DNA from: Metallyticus violacea
Taxonomy: Eukaryota; Arthropoda; Insecta; Mantodea; Metallyticidae
Direction of reading: 5' to 3'
Assembly: GCA_030762175.1 (NCBI GenBank)
Contig: CM060841.1
Location: 10,952,501-11,016,500, forward strand
DNA length: 64,000 nucleotides
The translations under genes were made by a program, and so were the position numbers. The first letter of the stretch is position 1. Every line of letters starts with the position of its first letter. The notes beneath the pieces were generated by a model that made no database searches, was not told the DNA's origin, and worked only from the letters and a program-made list of their open reading frames with translations. This document shows, in pieces, positions 45,860 through 58,251 of the stretch.

Positions 45860-47140
45860 TTCAGTCGACTTTGTCGCAACTTATAAATTACACTGCAAAA
45901 GAAAACTTAGCAGCCTGCATAATTATCCGAGATTACACCAATGTTTAACAAAAGAGGGGGCGTATAAATCACATTTATCAGATGTTCTAATGTCAGTTTC
46001 CGTTCAAATGGTCATAATGTATGTTTTCTACAAATAAAAATAAAAAAAAAAGAGTTCGTAAAGAAATTAATAAGAATATAATAAAAGAATTAACAAGAAA
46101 CTGTTAAATATGACTAAAAATATTTTGTTCAATTTGTTGTTCCTCTATGCTATAAACTGCTTTAGTAAGTGTTTTAAATGACATTCCTCGCAAGCAATAG
46201 ATCTACTAAGGAACGACATTTCTTTAGGTAACCCCATTACCAGATTTATATCCGGTTACCCAGTATGCATACTAATAATACACAATCTATGTTGCTTAAT
46301 AATATTTTTACTGTGTATGAGAGGTAGAGCACCATCTTGCATAAAACAATGTTTTCGATATAATGATTCTGTTATGCTGCTATTGCAAAGTCTTGCAACA
46401 TTCGAAAATATCGCTGTTCGTTTACCGCTACTCATTTCGTTTATCCGTTTTCCATTTCTTCAAAAATGCAATGCAAAACCACAACAGACAGCAACCTTTA
46501 TATCATGAAATCCCTGCTGAAAATTTGTGTTCTGATTATTTTCCGCCCATATGTTACAATTGTGAGTGTTAATACCTCCAACTGCCCAAGAGACTTTGTT
46601 ATTAAACGCTATTCTAAATTTCTGCTAACATTTACAAAGCGAAGTGATGCAAACCTGTTTATCTTGCTCATTGAGTACAAAACGCATTTTCATTTAATAG
46701 TTTTCTCATAATTTGTCACGCTGTTGAATAATTCATCTCAAAACGCTCTGCAACTTTATTTGTATTACAAACATCATATACACAATTTTCACGAACTTCC
46801 TGAATTTCTTGTAAAACTAGAGCAGCATTCACTTTGTTTTCTACTGATTTCGGTGTATTTGATTGCGTTTTATCGGTAACCGCACCAGTATACGAAATGA
46901 TTTTACAGAGCAGGATTCATTTCTAAATCTATGTACCTAATGTTCGAAATCTTCTCAGTACATTCGGATATTGTCTATTGCATTCATAATAATATGTACT
47001 TGTAAAGACAACACCATTATGAAAAGTATTGTTCGTAAATTCCTGTCAGTATTCTAAACACAGCTTTTTACACTAATAAAAGTTTTAAAAAAATGTATAT
47101 GAAAAAAATGTTATCTATGTTGAACACTGCTATTAATATA
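45860..47140. other. AT-rich interval, nothing recognised
   Basis: Several 60-80-codon frames at 46317-46711 overlap one another and have no known domain. Confidence 0.45.
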
Positions 47141-47142
47141 CT

Positions 47143-47393
47143 CTGACCAGTAAAATTACAGCACATGCGCTTTCATAATTACAACGCAGAAATTATGTCT
47201 ATCTTCTCGTTTGGTTGTTTGAAGGGGCCGCCGGAATCCTTCACGTCTGTGTGTTTGTCCTACTTTGATGCACTGATCTCGTATTCATTTCGTTGTGGAA
47301 GTATTTCGTCAACGCTAGCACCAATTTCTTGGAATGAAATTGGTCGGTTTAACGCATCTCTTGCAGGTGATACAATTTTAATGGCCAGTAGTG
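47143..47393 (+). mobile_element. Tc1-like MITE with both ends
   Basis: The left end reads ctctgaccagtaaaatt from 47141; the right end, reversed, reads ctactggccattaaaatt. They agree in the core ctg-cca-taaaatt. Total length is about 250 bp, with a body shared with 2050-2210. From memory, the terminus ctggccattaaaattg resembles that of a Tc1-like family widespread in insects. No transposase domain is readable, so I treat it as non-autonomous. Confidence 0.62.
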
Positions 47394-47394
47394 C

Positions 47395-48160
47395 ACTTAT
47401 GTACAGCAGATACAGTTATTTCTAACAGGAAACTTGCTTCAGAATAATATACATACTTATATAACTACTAATCTCTATATCTAGGAAATTGTGAATAAAG
47501 GCAAAATGATATAACACTAGTATTCTTAAATGCATGTGCATCTTATTTTGAAATTTAATAAATATAAATTTACAGAATAAAATTACGATATGATTAGCTA
47601 CTGAAAAATGTTTGTTTCTTTACCAGCAGTGCATCCAAGGAACCTCAAATTATATCGCTTAAACCTGATCATTGTTTAGTGCGGCGGTTGTCTGTTAAAC
47701 TCTCAGCAATGTCTAACAAGTTTAACTTTTTCTTCATGGTGAGACAAAATAAATTTCCAAGGGAAAAAGTAGCATCCTTTGCGATAATATAATCATCGGT
47801 TGTCTATGAAACCAAGACAGTTGCAACAAGAGTAAGTTTAAGAACAATTTTTTGACATTTTCCCCAGTCTTGCAATTCAAAGCCTCCTGCACTAAAAGCT
47901 AAAATGATATGCGATCAATAGCTTTCTGGCCCTCGTACGTCTCAAAAATGGCATCCAGGACCAGTTTCGTTCTGCAATCGAAGTCTTCCGTGACGGCAAG
48001 GTGCGCAACCGAGAAATGAGGTAACGCACGGTTTATTCTATTACATCTCTCGTTATTATATTTCGCTGTATGAAGAGCGGAGACCCGAGACGAGTTCACC
48101 AACCAGAATGTTCGGGCAGTGCCACATCCAAGGGGACAATTTCATAAGAAAGACACACGA
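47395..48160. other. AT-rich interval, nothing recognised
   Basis: No matched repeat or domain. Confidence 0.45.
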
Positions 48161-48161
48161 A

Positions 48162-48456
48162 ACAAACAACTTTTTTTAATAGTGTTTAACGCCCGTTTTT
48201 ACTACTGAGGCACCACAGGCGGTGAACACTGATGATACATGAAATGAAATATTGGGAAAGGATTTTTTAAGGAAGAAAACGTTCCAGGCCTAAGTTTAGG
48301 GTACCTTCCCGGTATTTGCCAGTTATGATGACTGAGAAAAACCTGGAAAAAACCTCAGTCATGGAGGACGTTCCTGGCGGGATTCCAACCCCAGACCTCC
48401 CGCTCACGAGTCCGCGCCTTAACGACCTCGGCCACCCGTAGCCGTGACAAGCAACT
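48162..48456 (-). mobile_element. SINE-B copy 2
   Basis: The element is 48172-48446 on the minus strand. Flanks acaaacaact (48162-48171) and acaagcaact (48447-48456) form a 10-bp duplication with one mismatch. The Ser/Leu-type head (gtggccgaggtcgttaaggc) and B box (ggttggaatcc) are present. Confidence 0.93.
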
Positions 48457-48459
48457 GAA

Positions 48460-48775
48460 AATCTATACCCAAACCTTATGAGAATTTAAAATAAATTACC
48501 AGGTTGCCAAATGAAGTATACGCTGTTCAACTCTTGCGTAGCCATTTTACTCCTAATATGCATCTAAATAGTATAAAGATTACGGCTGTTTCCCACAGTA
48601 TTATGTATTCTTTTTATATTTTAAATGCACTTTCAATGTTCATTACACTTTAGATTTTTAAGAGATGAAAATCAAACGATTTGTAAGAAATACATTGCTA
48701 TTTTATAATAACTTCCTAAAATGTTTTGCATTTTCCTTTTAATTGGTACTACCAGGGGTATCTCGACCTCACTCA
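48460..48775. other. Spacer, nothing recognised
   Basis: AT-rich. Confidence 0.45.
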
Positions 48776-48779
48776 GAGA

Positions 48780-49305
48780 TGTCGAGAAGACGGTGAAATT
48801 GCTACGGTAGTTCTTAAGTATCATCCTTTAGATGGCCGACTGTAAAGTTTCAGACGCGTAAGTGTATTCACTCGTTTGTAACGATCGTGTAAACAAACTA
48901 GTGTAAGCATTTTCTACATAATGGATAAAACTGAAATACCAGCTGTGGTAAAGTACTTCGTGTTGAGGGTTTTGACCCCAACAGAAATACAAAAGGCGTT
49001 AGATTTCACATTGAAGCATTTTCCTCTTATTTTTTGACGGTTAAAAAGTGAGCTGCTGAATTTAAGCGCGATCGTTCATCCGTTGTAGATGACGAGCACC
49101 CATGGCATACCAAAACTGCTTCGACGACTAAATGGTGATAGAAATTCGCAATGCCGTACTCAATGATCGTCAATTGAAGGTGCGCGAGTTGTAAAGACCT
49201 CGATAGGCTCTGTTCATCACATTTTACACGAAAGAAAGCTTTTGGCTGAGTTAAATAACAATGAACCACAAACGCATTCTAATGAATATTTCGCAAGAGT
49301 ATTTA
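48780..49305 (+). pseudogene. Mariner N-terminal half, cut at a SINE-B head
   Basis: An ATG at 48921 opens MDKTEIPAVVKYFVLRVLTP, the mariner/SETMAR N-terminus. Further frames give a KRDRSSVVDDEHPW-like segment (normally DERPGRP), EIRNAVLNDRQLKVRE, and SVHHILHERKL. It ends near MNISQEYL at about 49300. There a SINE-B head begins and no mariner sequence follows the SINE at 49600. The catalytic half is therefore missing. It is a different mariner subfamily from the 2.7-kb copy. Confidence 0.87.
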
Positions 49306-49307
49306 CA

Positions 49308-49599
49308 CTACCACAGGTGGCCGAGGTCGTTAAGGCGCGGACTCGTGAGCGGGAGTTCTGGGGTTCGATTTCCACCAGGACCGTCCTCCTTGACTGAGGT
49401 TTTTTCCAGGTTTCCCTCAGTCCTCATAAATGACAAATGCCGGGAAGGTACCCTAAACTTAAGGTCTGGAACGCTTCCTTCCTTAAAAAAAATATCCTTC
49501 CGCAGTTTATCAGTTCATTTCACTTCATGTATCATCAGCGTTCACCGCCTGTGGTACCTCAGTAGTAAAAACTGACGTTAAACATTATTTAAAAAAAAA
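49308..49599 (+). mobile_element. SINE-B copy 3
   Basis: Complete Ser/Leu-type head, B box ggttcgatttcc, body and A-rich tail with ctgacgttaaacattatt before A9. No convincing target duplication: the left flank is mariner and the right flank is unrelated. Confidence 0.94.
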
Positions 49600-49812
49600 G
49601 GAGGGCACAAAATATTTATATTTTATAAATTAGCAACAATTTATCTTAAACATATGTTCTGAGTAATTTAACAGTAAAGGTCATGTCATATTGATTTTTG
49701 CCATTGTTCAGTTTATTTGCCAGTTTGTAACTCGCCTCAGGTGTTGAGGACTTTGATGAAATTGCCAACTTCAACCCTTGTATTTTGTACTCGTAAAAAC
49801 AAAAGTTTCCCC

Positions 49813-49888
<76 letters not shown>

Positions 49889-49903
49889 AAGAAGAAGAAG
49901 AAA
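49813..49903. repeat. Compound (TAA)n-(GAA)n microsatellite
   Basis: About sixteen TAA units pass directly into about fourteen GAA units; the polyN/polyK frame across it is an artefact. Confidence 0.97.
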
Positions 49904-50116
49904 AGTTGGTACAATGATTTCATGATGCAGAGCGGGATACTATCTGTGGCCCCATCTTTATGATGCAAAAAGCACCAGCTTATTTTCTTGATTCGTAATT
50001 AAAGCAATAAATTTATTTACGATATAAGGATAATGTAGCATTTATAATTGGTTTTAAACAATAAAAAAGCGCTAAGCAGCCAATGTTCCTTGCAATATAT
50101 AAAATGTGTGCCGAGT

Positions 50117-50118
<2 letters not shown>

Positions 50119-50154
<36 letters not shown>
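50119..50154. repeat. (TTA)n microsatellite
   Basis: A pure array of about 36 bp. Confidence 0.95.
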
Positions 50155-50159
50155 GAAGT

Positions 50160-51100
50160 TATAGTTGATTGCTCTTTTAATATCCAGTACCTAATTTATT
50201 TTTTAGCCTAGTTATCTGTAAAAAGTATAATTAACAATACTCTGAGATTCAAAAACCATTTTTTCACCCCAGTAAAAACTATTGTAACTTAACATTAGAA
50301 GTTCAGAATTTAAGCTAACAGTAATTACGACTTGCACATAATAACCTTTATCCATAATAAAGTTTAAAAATATTTTTTTTAAAGTATTACATTCTGTCAA
50401 TGTTTCCCAAGCAACCATTACTTCCCAACTCATCATGCACGTGTATACCAAAAATAAATATTCTCTGCATACACTTTTATTACTAGTGTACTTTGTTTAA
50501 ATTTTTTTTACTTTTATTTACTTCTATTATATTGATATATTCATTATTTATCTGAGTAATTATTTTCATAATTATAGCATTGTTTATATTTAGACTTTGT
50601 TTTGTTTAGACATCGCTGCTAATCATACAGTTTTTTTATTTTGTGCCACGTTTGCGCATATCCTCTTTTCCCCGATCGATATATGCAGTTGTCTTATTCC
50701 TTCTCACCCCTCCCTCTTGTTTCTCTGTGCCATTGCGTTCACATATCTGATTCTCAGCTTGCTTGCTTATTGGTTGCAACGCAACAGAATTAAGGGTTCT
50801 TTTGTCTTTATCGTCTGTGTTATTTGAAATTTATATGCTTGTACACGGAGACAACTGTGCACAAGCGTTAAAGCGTTCACTGTAATTATCACAACATAAA
50901 TTGTTTACCAGTTTTCAGCAGCAAGCTTCCTGTTTGCTTAGAAATTTGTATTCCTTTTTAGTCCGGAATGGGATCCTGTCTTTTAAGATTGTAATCTCGA
51001 CGAAATCGCTGCACAAACTTTTGTTTCTGGTAATCAAAGAACACACGAGAATTTGGCTCAAACGTTCACATGGCACTAAATTTATAATATTAACGTATGT
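50160..51100. other. AT-rich interval, nothing recognised
   Basis: No domain or repeat was matched. Confidence 0.45.
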
Positions 51101-51104
51101 TATA

Positions 51105-51968
51105 CAGACAGTACCAAAATGTATACACATTTCAAACAAAGAAAAAACTGTGTTAACGTAACAAAACTGAATTCATACAAACAGAAAATGGTGAGCACTA
51201 ATCATCTTAGACTTTCACAGTTACAACAGTTGCTCAATCATCGGCGTCGATACACTTCTGAGTACGTTGAACTACTGATTGAGCAACGTTTGCGAAAGTG
51301 TCCTCAGCGATTGCAGCACATGTCGTTTCAATTTCTTCCCGAAGTGCTGTCAGTGTAACTGGTTTTCTACGTTATACAACATCCTTAAGAGTTCCCCATA
51401 GATAGAAGTACAATGGAGTAAGATCCGGAGAACGCGGTGGAAACTCAATCGGACCTCTTCGTCCGATCCAGTGCTTTGGATGGTTCCTAGGATCCAGTGT
51501 GCGCGGCTTGTTCCTGTGCGAGGTCTCCCAGATCTGCCCTTGTGAACATCGCATGCGGTACCATGAGTCTCAAATTTGTCTCGAATGCATGCAATTGTTA
51601 CTCGCGTTGGCGGTTCTGTTCTATACACATGTCTCCATTGCCTTTGAACTTCAACAACATTCTCGGTTTTCCAATACCACTTCAAAATTTCTTTCCGCTG
51701 TTCAAACGATAATCATGACTCGATTTTTTGTAGCAACGCTAGCATAACGTAATGTGAGTAACATCTGTTTATAGAACATCGTGGGATAATCTTGGTTTCA
51801 TTTGTTTATTGTTGATTTACCTGTCTGGTAACAACGCTATCATAATGTGAGTCACATCTGTTTACAGAACATCATACTACACATTACTGTTGTTTTTTGG
51901 TTCAACTTTGAAATACATTAAATAGATATCTACTGTGAAATTGTGTACACATTTTTTGGCAAACTCAG
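51105..51968 (-). mobile_element. Tc1/mariner deletion derivative D, copy B
   Basis: The 864-bp element has TA at 51103-51104 and 51969-51970. Ends are CAGACAGTACCAAAATG and, reversed, CTGAGTTTGCCAAAAAATG. On the minus strand a frame at 51685-51350 starts with the N-terminal helix-turn-helix (WYWKTENVVEVQRQWRHVYR, then TIACIRDKFETHG and GRSGRPRT). It runs past a deletion into out-of-frame sequence. A second frame (51554-51372) reads the catalytic end: GRRGPIEFPPRSPDLTPLYF and WGTLKDVV. The middle of the catalytic domain is missing. Confidence 0.92.
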
Positions 51969-51974
51969 TATTAT

Positions 51975-54115
51975 ATTCATTACTCAAACTCTATCTCCAT
52001 GACATGACAGTCATTGTTACATAAATTGCAAGGTCTGTACTTCCAAACCTATGTATATTCTTTTCTCTTTGGCGTACTTATTTGAAAGTGTAGCCATTTC
52101 TTTTATTGGTTTTTTATGCTGAAAGAAAGCAGGTTTAGTTATCTTGTTGAGGAAAGTAAAGCTAATTTGTTTAAGCAGGGTTATTATTTGTATACAACAA
52201 CTGAGCTGTAAATTTAGTTTAAACCATTATCTCTTCTGCCTCTGTGCCCCAATAAAAAACAAGTAAAACAGAAAGGAAAAAAGTATATGCTCAAACTGAA
52301 GGGGAAAAAAAAACGGGAAAAAATGTAGGAAGGAAAACGGGCAAAAGAGAGTACCGAAAGGTAAGCATGAAACATAACTTGCAAAATAAGCACAAGAAGG
52401 GAACTGCAGAGAAGAAACTCCAGACAGACAGACAGACAAATCCAAATTTACTGAATCCGAAACAAGTACACGCAAGGAGACCCTTACCATTTTATACGAA
52501 GTGTTGAGAAACAGACGCTGTTTGCAGCAGAGTTTGTGTTTCATTATGTAGACTATAATTACACAGCTGATGCTGCGAGAACGGCAAAACCATTAATTAA
52601 TACCTTAATATTATGTTTCGTACATCTCTTGAGAGCTATTTGTAAACAGTGGAGGTAAATGTAAGGTGAGAAATTCCAAATGCGTCTAGAAAAATAAAAA
52701 TAAACATTCCTCAAGCCGGAGTTTCAGGTGCCCTCCTGCACACCTTTCAGAAAACTTTAAAGAAAGAAGGCGGCGGCAGAAGTGCACCGCATAGCAGTAG
52801 GTAACTTGATTGAGAGCCATTCATAGCGTCTCGGCTAGTCGGGGTTTTGAAAGAACTTAATTATAGATAATCTTCTTCTCGTCTTCTACAGCGCAGTGAG
52901 CGTACTTACCCTTGTAGTAATAAAGCGCTCCATGACAGAAAAAAAAAATCGCATGCTCAAGAATCAATACATCATTTTATGTCATGTACCATTACATCAT
53001 ACAGATGTACCATAAAGGATTCAATTCACTGCAATCAATTGCGTTTCTTGAATATCGTGTAGGCATCACTTCATCTTGGATGTCAATAATCTCAGACTTA
53101 AGAGGGGGCTTTCAATAGAGTTTCCAGGGTATCGACCTTTCTAAGAAAATACGTACTATAATTACTATTTTTTTTTAAAAAAAAGTAAAACATTTTAACA
53201 TTTTAAATTTTAACTATCGATTATCATTTTCATGATAAATGTAAGGTAAGTATTAAAGCTATTTTTTTCTCGCAAAACATCATATTTCTTTCGCTGCTAA
53301 TTTTTTTTCCATTTTATTTATAGAAAGAGGCTAAAGCTTACAACCAACAGAAACACGTCGTATTTGCGGCGTCGTGGGCGCTTGGTATGAACCCCGGACG
53401 ACGTAAGCACAGGTGAGTCTAATACGCAGACGTCACAAATGAAAATATTTATATTCCTTTTCTTAGACCCTGTTCCATAAAAATGTAAGTGTAGTATTAT
53501 GTAAAAATCTTCTTTTTTAACCTTATGAAGATGCACCTCTTATGCCTGTTGTTCTTCAAGCACTGCAATATCTAAATTATACAAACGATTAGTGTGTATA
53601 TTTCTAAACACAAAAAACAAATAAATAAATAAAAAATCAGAGATTGAGGGACAATATTAGCGAGAAAAGACCAAGAAAATTATCATCTAAAATTACCAAA
53701 GTTACGCCTATATTAATTTGATTCTGCTCAATCTCATGTATTCACGTTCTCAAAGCTGGCAAGATAATATGTTCTTCGTTTAATTTCTTTTTAAATTTTT
53801 TAATAGGCTGCAGCAATCTGGGTAAAATAACTTTTAAACCATTTGAATTCTGTGTCTTTCTTACACGAAGGGGCAATACCAACATGTGAGCTACCTGTCT
53901 TTCGTCGTTGCGAATGATGAATTCCATGAAATCGGAAACTGGATAAATACTGCACAGATCTGCAGATTTGTTGAAGCAGATGCGAAGCTTGTTCTTTTAA
54001 TACAAATCATTAAATGGGACCTGAAATTTGTATAAATAAAATCTCTTGACACAAGCCCATTTACTGACGTCTAATAGGGCTATGTTTGCATGCTTTTGAG
54101 TGGAATGGTTGAAAA
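51975..54115. other. 2.1-kb interval, nothing recognised
   Basis: A short purine-rich stretch lies at 52250-52340. Otherwise no element or domain. Confidence 0.45.
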
Positions 54116-54218
<103 letters not shown>

Positions 54219-54219
54219 T

Positions 54220-54660
54220 AATTATTTACTTCACAAAAATTCTGTAAAATTACTGGAAATTGGCCATTGTTTGCCTTATGTGTCCTGAAGCCAAAACTTT
54301 GTTTCATAAAAATTCTGTAACACTGCTTAAAACTGGTCAAAAGTTCGCTTTGTGTTTTCAGAAGTCAGATTATTTACTTCATAAAAGCATTGTAAATCTC
54401 CTTAAAATATACCATTGTTTTCTCTGTCTCCAAAATCTAGATAATTTACTTTATAAAAATTGTATAAACCTCCTTAAAATATACTTACTAGTAGTTTGCT
54501 CTGTTTCAAAAATCCAGACTATTTACTTCACAAAAGTTCTGTAAACCTTCATGAAATCGGTCAATATTCGCTCTCATTTCCCAAAATTCAAATTATTTAC
54601 TTCAAAAAAATCTGTAAACTATCCTGAAATCGGAAAATATTTCTGAAATCATTTAAGTCA
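54220..54660. repeat. Six-unit minisatellite, period about 74 bp
   Basis: The motif ttatttacttcacaaaaat followed by tctgtaaac recurs with its ttt at about 54225, 54298, 54373, 54445, 54522 and 54596. That gives spacings of 73, 75, 72, 77 and 74. Each unit continues with tNcttaaaatNggtcaat and ends near ccaaaatccaga. A 94-codon frame (54260-54544) stays open through three and a half units and gives a repetitive translation, but the spacing is not kept in multiples of three, so it is not evidence for a protein. Confidence 0.9.
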
Positions 54661-54724
54661 TGGCTGCGAAGATTAATGCGTCATTATACCCTTTGTCTAA
54701 TCGCGAATTGCGTACGGTAATATA

Positions 54725-55567
54725 GCAAGGGAGCCCAAAGTGTATACACATTATCACAGTAGATATCTATTTAATATATTTCAAAGTATGACCGAAAAAC
54801 AACAGTAATGTGTAGTTTGATTTCTGTAAACAGATGTGACTCATATATATTATGATAGCCTTGTTACGTGACAGATAATTCAACAATGAACAAATGAAGC
54901 CAAATTATCGTACGATGTTCTGTAAACAGATGTGACTCACATTACGTTAGGCCTAGCGTTGCTACAACAAAATGGATCCAAGATTATCGTTTAAACAGCG
55001 GTAAGCAATTTTGAAGTGGTATTGGAAAACCGAGAATGAAGTTCAAAGGCAATGGAGACGTGTGTACAGAACAGAACCGCCAGCGCGAGTAACAATTGCA
55101 CGCATTCGAGACAAATTTGATACTCATGGTACCGAATGCAACAGGATGGTGCACCACCACATTACCACCGAGCTGTACGTGCGTACCTTGAGGACAATAT
55201 TTCAAGGCACTGGAAAGGACGAAGAGGCCCTATTGAGTTTCCAAGCGTTCTTCGGACCTAACCTATGGGGAACTCTTAAGGATGTTGTATACCGTAGAAA
55301 ACCAGCAACACTGACAGCACTTCGGGAAGAAGTTGAAACGGCATGTGCTGCAATCGCTGAGGACACTTTCGCAAACGTTGCTCAATCAGTAGTTCAACGT
55401 ACTCAGAAGTGTATCGACACCGATGTCCACATTTTGAGCAACTGTTGTAACTGTAAAATTCTAAGATGATTAGTGCTCTTCGTTTTCTGTTTGTGTGAAT
55501 TCAGTTTTATTATTTTAACACAGATTTTTCTTTGCTTGAAGTGTGTATACATTTTTGGCGCTCTCTG
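54725..55567 (+). mobile_element. Tc1/mariner deletion derivative D, copy C
   Basis: The 843-bp element has ends GCAAGGGAGCCCAAAGTG and, reversed, CAGAGAGCGCCAAAAATG, diverged from copies A and B but aligned with them. TA precedes the left end (54723-54724); TG stands at the right. It is inverted relative to copies A and B. The non-coding ends (tactgtgaaattgtg-like and cataacgtaatgtgag-like blocks) match copy B closely. Confidence 0.9.
55011..55469 (+). pseudogene. Deletion-derivative transposase frame, 152 codons
   Basis: Residues 1-43 are the N-terminal helix-turn-helix (WYWKTENEVQRQWRRVYR, ...TIARIRDKFDTHGTE). About 40 residues then come from the catalytic region in the wrong frame: the DNA would read DGAPPHYHRAV in the neighbouring frame. 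From about residue 83 the family frame returns with WGTLKDVVYRRKPATLTALR, a helical AACAAIAEDTFANVAQSV-type segment and the C-terminus. A large internal deletion plus two compensating shifts leave one open frame that joins the DNA-binding domain to the C-terminus without a catalytic core. A repressor-like role is possible only in principle. Confidence 0.85.
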
Positions 55568-55569
55568 TG

Positions 55570-56720
55570 TTTCTTAAACATGGAAGTATACAAAATATTC
55601 AAATAAATAATCCTAATATATTATTAATTGGTTATGTCATGTTTATTTCACTCTGCATAATGTAAATAAAATTTTAAAAGTTATAAGAATGCATCATAAA
55701 GTTCTGTTTTTGCTTTAAATTCTTAAATATTCTTTTAATTATCATTAGTTGAACGAAAAATAACAATTGCTGATGCACATGTGAAGTAGAACGCACGAAA
55801 GTTTTTGAGAGGGAAAAATGAAAACAAACGAAAGTGCTTCTCAGTAACTATTAATACTCAAGAATGTTTCATCTTGTCCACTACTTTCTAGCAACGTCGC
55901 ACCAATGCTTGCATTCAACTCACTTAGTTTAACCCGCATAGCAATCAAATTACCATTTTCCGGCTACCGATACAGAACAAGGGAAGGAATTGAAATGTGC
56001 AGAAACTGAATCACATGGTATGTCCTTGTTGAAAGAGTGAAGTAGCTATTACCATTCGTGTTCCGTGCAACACAACCCCCGAATTAAACGCTCCTTGCTA
56101 TCACTGAAATTACACGCGTTTTCGTGTTACCCGCAATTTGCGATGCTGTGAGCGTTTATCTTGTGAGATTGTTTCTCATACTTTTGCCAAAGAGAGTGTA
56201 TGAACTCTGGAGTTAGAGAAGTGTTTTCGTAGTTTCCTCACGCATTTTAATTGTATACGTTACACAGAACGCCCGCAGTTAGAAAATTGTAAAAATAACT
56301 GTGCATAGCAGGATAGACATTTTGATAAATACACGTGTAGCATTTTATTTTAACTAAATTTTCCTCGCCCTGAAATGGGTAACATAATTTAGAATACCAA
56401 CAGCCTCCGTGTCTCAATTAGTTGCTGTTGATTAATGAACTGCGTTGGATACAGAAGTCATTAGCAGTGAAGCTCTCCAATACTACGTTATCCAAGGTTG
56501 TTCTTCTAGATGTTGGCTGCCCATTTCTGTATAGGGATGATAACACAAGATATATCTTGGCGAAGGAAGAAAAACAACATTGAGATGTTTCATAAAGATA
56601 TCATGTGCAGTAGAAGTCGAATTTTGCAACTGACGATTTCACCTCGGGCATCCTGCATTATTTTTAGACTATTTTATAGGTTTTCGTATTTTGTTGCTTT
56701 TATTCTAGAATCATTTATTA
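55570..56720. other. AT-rich interval, nothing recognised
   Basis: No domain or repeat was matched. Confidence 0.45.
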
Positions 56721-57028
56721 CTTAAAGAGCCACTTGTATAAAGAGTTAACATGAGTTTAGGGCATTAAATTAACCATCAGTATCACATATGTTGGAAAAT
56801 TTGGTTGTATAAACATTAAACTAAGGTTGTTTCGTAGTAACATCAAATTAAATATAACTCCCCAAATTTCACAAGTTAAACCACTAACTAGAGTTTAGTA
56901 ACTGTTAAATAAAACATTTATCAGAGTAAAGAAGCATAACATCATTTATAAATAAAATAAAATGATGGTTCATGCTTAATTTAATTTCATATAGATTAAG
57001 TTTCTTCAACAACTGACAGAGTTGCATT

Positions 57029-57322
57029 TTGTGGGTTATGGTGGTGTAGGGGTAACTATATTTGCCTCCTAAACCCAAGATCGCGAGTTCAAACCAGCCA
57101 GGATCGATCGATTTTTTTCGGACGTAAAAATCCTAAGCATGGCTTCCTTCGGAAGGGAAGTAAAGCCGTGGGTCCCTTGTCGTACATTTACGGCATGATA
57201 AAGAACCTCAAGCCTGAAAGAAGAGACCTCTGAGCAAAATTTGTTGGCCGTTTCACGTCTTGAATTGAATGGGACGCTGATGACCTGAGGTGTTAAAGAA
57301 CGTTCGTAATTAAACCAAAACA
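57029..57322 (+). mobile_element. SINE-A copy 9, nested in Harbinger B
   Basis: Flanks acagagttgcatt (57016-57028) and acagagttgcgtt (57323-57335) form a 13-bp duplication with one mismatch. The 5' acceptor strand is worn (gggttatgg) while the 3' strand reads aggatcga as in copy 8. B box is gagttcaaacc. Confidence 0.94.
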
Positions 57323-57399
57323 ACAGAGTTGCGTTCAATTGTAGATTATATTAGACTACCTTACAAGCGTATATTTTACAAATTTCCGATTATTCCGAC

Positions 57400-57870
57400 A
57401 CATCTGATGATGAATTTCTCCATGCTCCTCCTGTATTTCACGAGAAAAAAAGCTGTTCCTAGAACTGGATGACAAACAAGTGAAAATGTCATTTCGCTTA
57501 GCAAAAGAGGTCGAAGAACTTGAATCCCCGATTACAATCACAAACTAATCAAAAGCATGCTTTGAATTCAATGTTCATAAAACTACTAACTTCAAGGTTC
57601 TTTGCAATATGGAACTTCCAAATAGTTACTGGAGATATATTTAAAGTGGAGAAAGAACGGCTCATACAACCAACTATAGAATTACTAGAGCTATCACAAC
57701 TCTGATACCTCAGTTCATTAAAATGCCAACCGAAGATAGCGATGCAAGGAAATTGATGCTACGCTTCTGTAACATTCGTGTATTTCCTGGAGTTTTAGAC
57801 ACATGCCCAATAGATGTCACCTGTATTTGGACCTGCATAGTGAAATTAAAACTAAATGGGATAAAGAGAC
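57400..57870 (+). pseudogene. Harbinger (HARBI1-like) transposase fragment
   Basis: Plus-strand frames give SFRLAKEVEEL near 57490, then after a shift LTSRFFAIWNFQIVTGDIFK, the LRFxATGxFQxxxGDIF block seen in element A. A further segment follows, QFIKMPTEDSDARKLM...FCNIRVFPGVLDTCPIDVT, where FPGVLxxIDxT contains the first catalytic aspartate of HARBI1-type nucleases. The rest of the catalytic domain is not readable. Confidence 0.87.
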
Positions 57871-58251
57871 CTATATAATGGAGCAAGGCATAAAACAGAG
57901 GTCGGGAATAGCATGACTTAGAATTTGAGGCTGGAAGGCACGTAAGGTTGTTGACGAGAACTGCAGGAGGATTTGCCCATTATTTTCGGAAACGAAGACC
58001 AGGCAAACATTTTCATTAAGTGTACACAGAAAGAAGATGCTAGGATAAAATTTCTTCCGAATTCATTTTTGATTTCTCGTAGGCGGAGGCTGGCATGTTG
58101 GTACTTAATTGTAAATAGACAAAACTGGCTAAACCTGAACATTGTCTTAAATCAAATACGTACTTTTAGGTACAAGGAATTTATATAAACATTGCACATA
58201 AAAATAAGAAATTTTATATGAATATCAGAATTATTGTACGTATGTCTGTTT

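Noticed and set aside
47165..47425. 86-codon frame as a gene
   Set aside because: It lies entirely within the MITE at 47143-47393, and its partner copy at 2 kb does not keep the frame.
54260..54544. Repeat protein encoded by the minisatellite
   Set aside because: Unit spacings of 73, 74 and 77 are not multiples of three, so the repeat did not evolve as coding sequence.
54220..54660. CRISPR-like array of repeats and spacers
   Set aside because: Units are contiguous, diverged and about 74 bp without unique spacers in a eukaryotic setting. It is a minisatellite.
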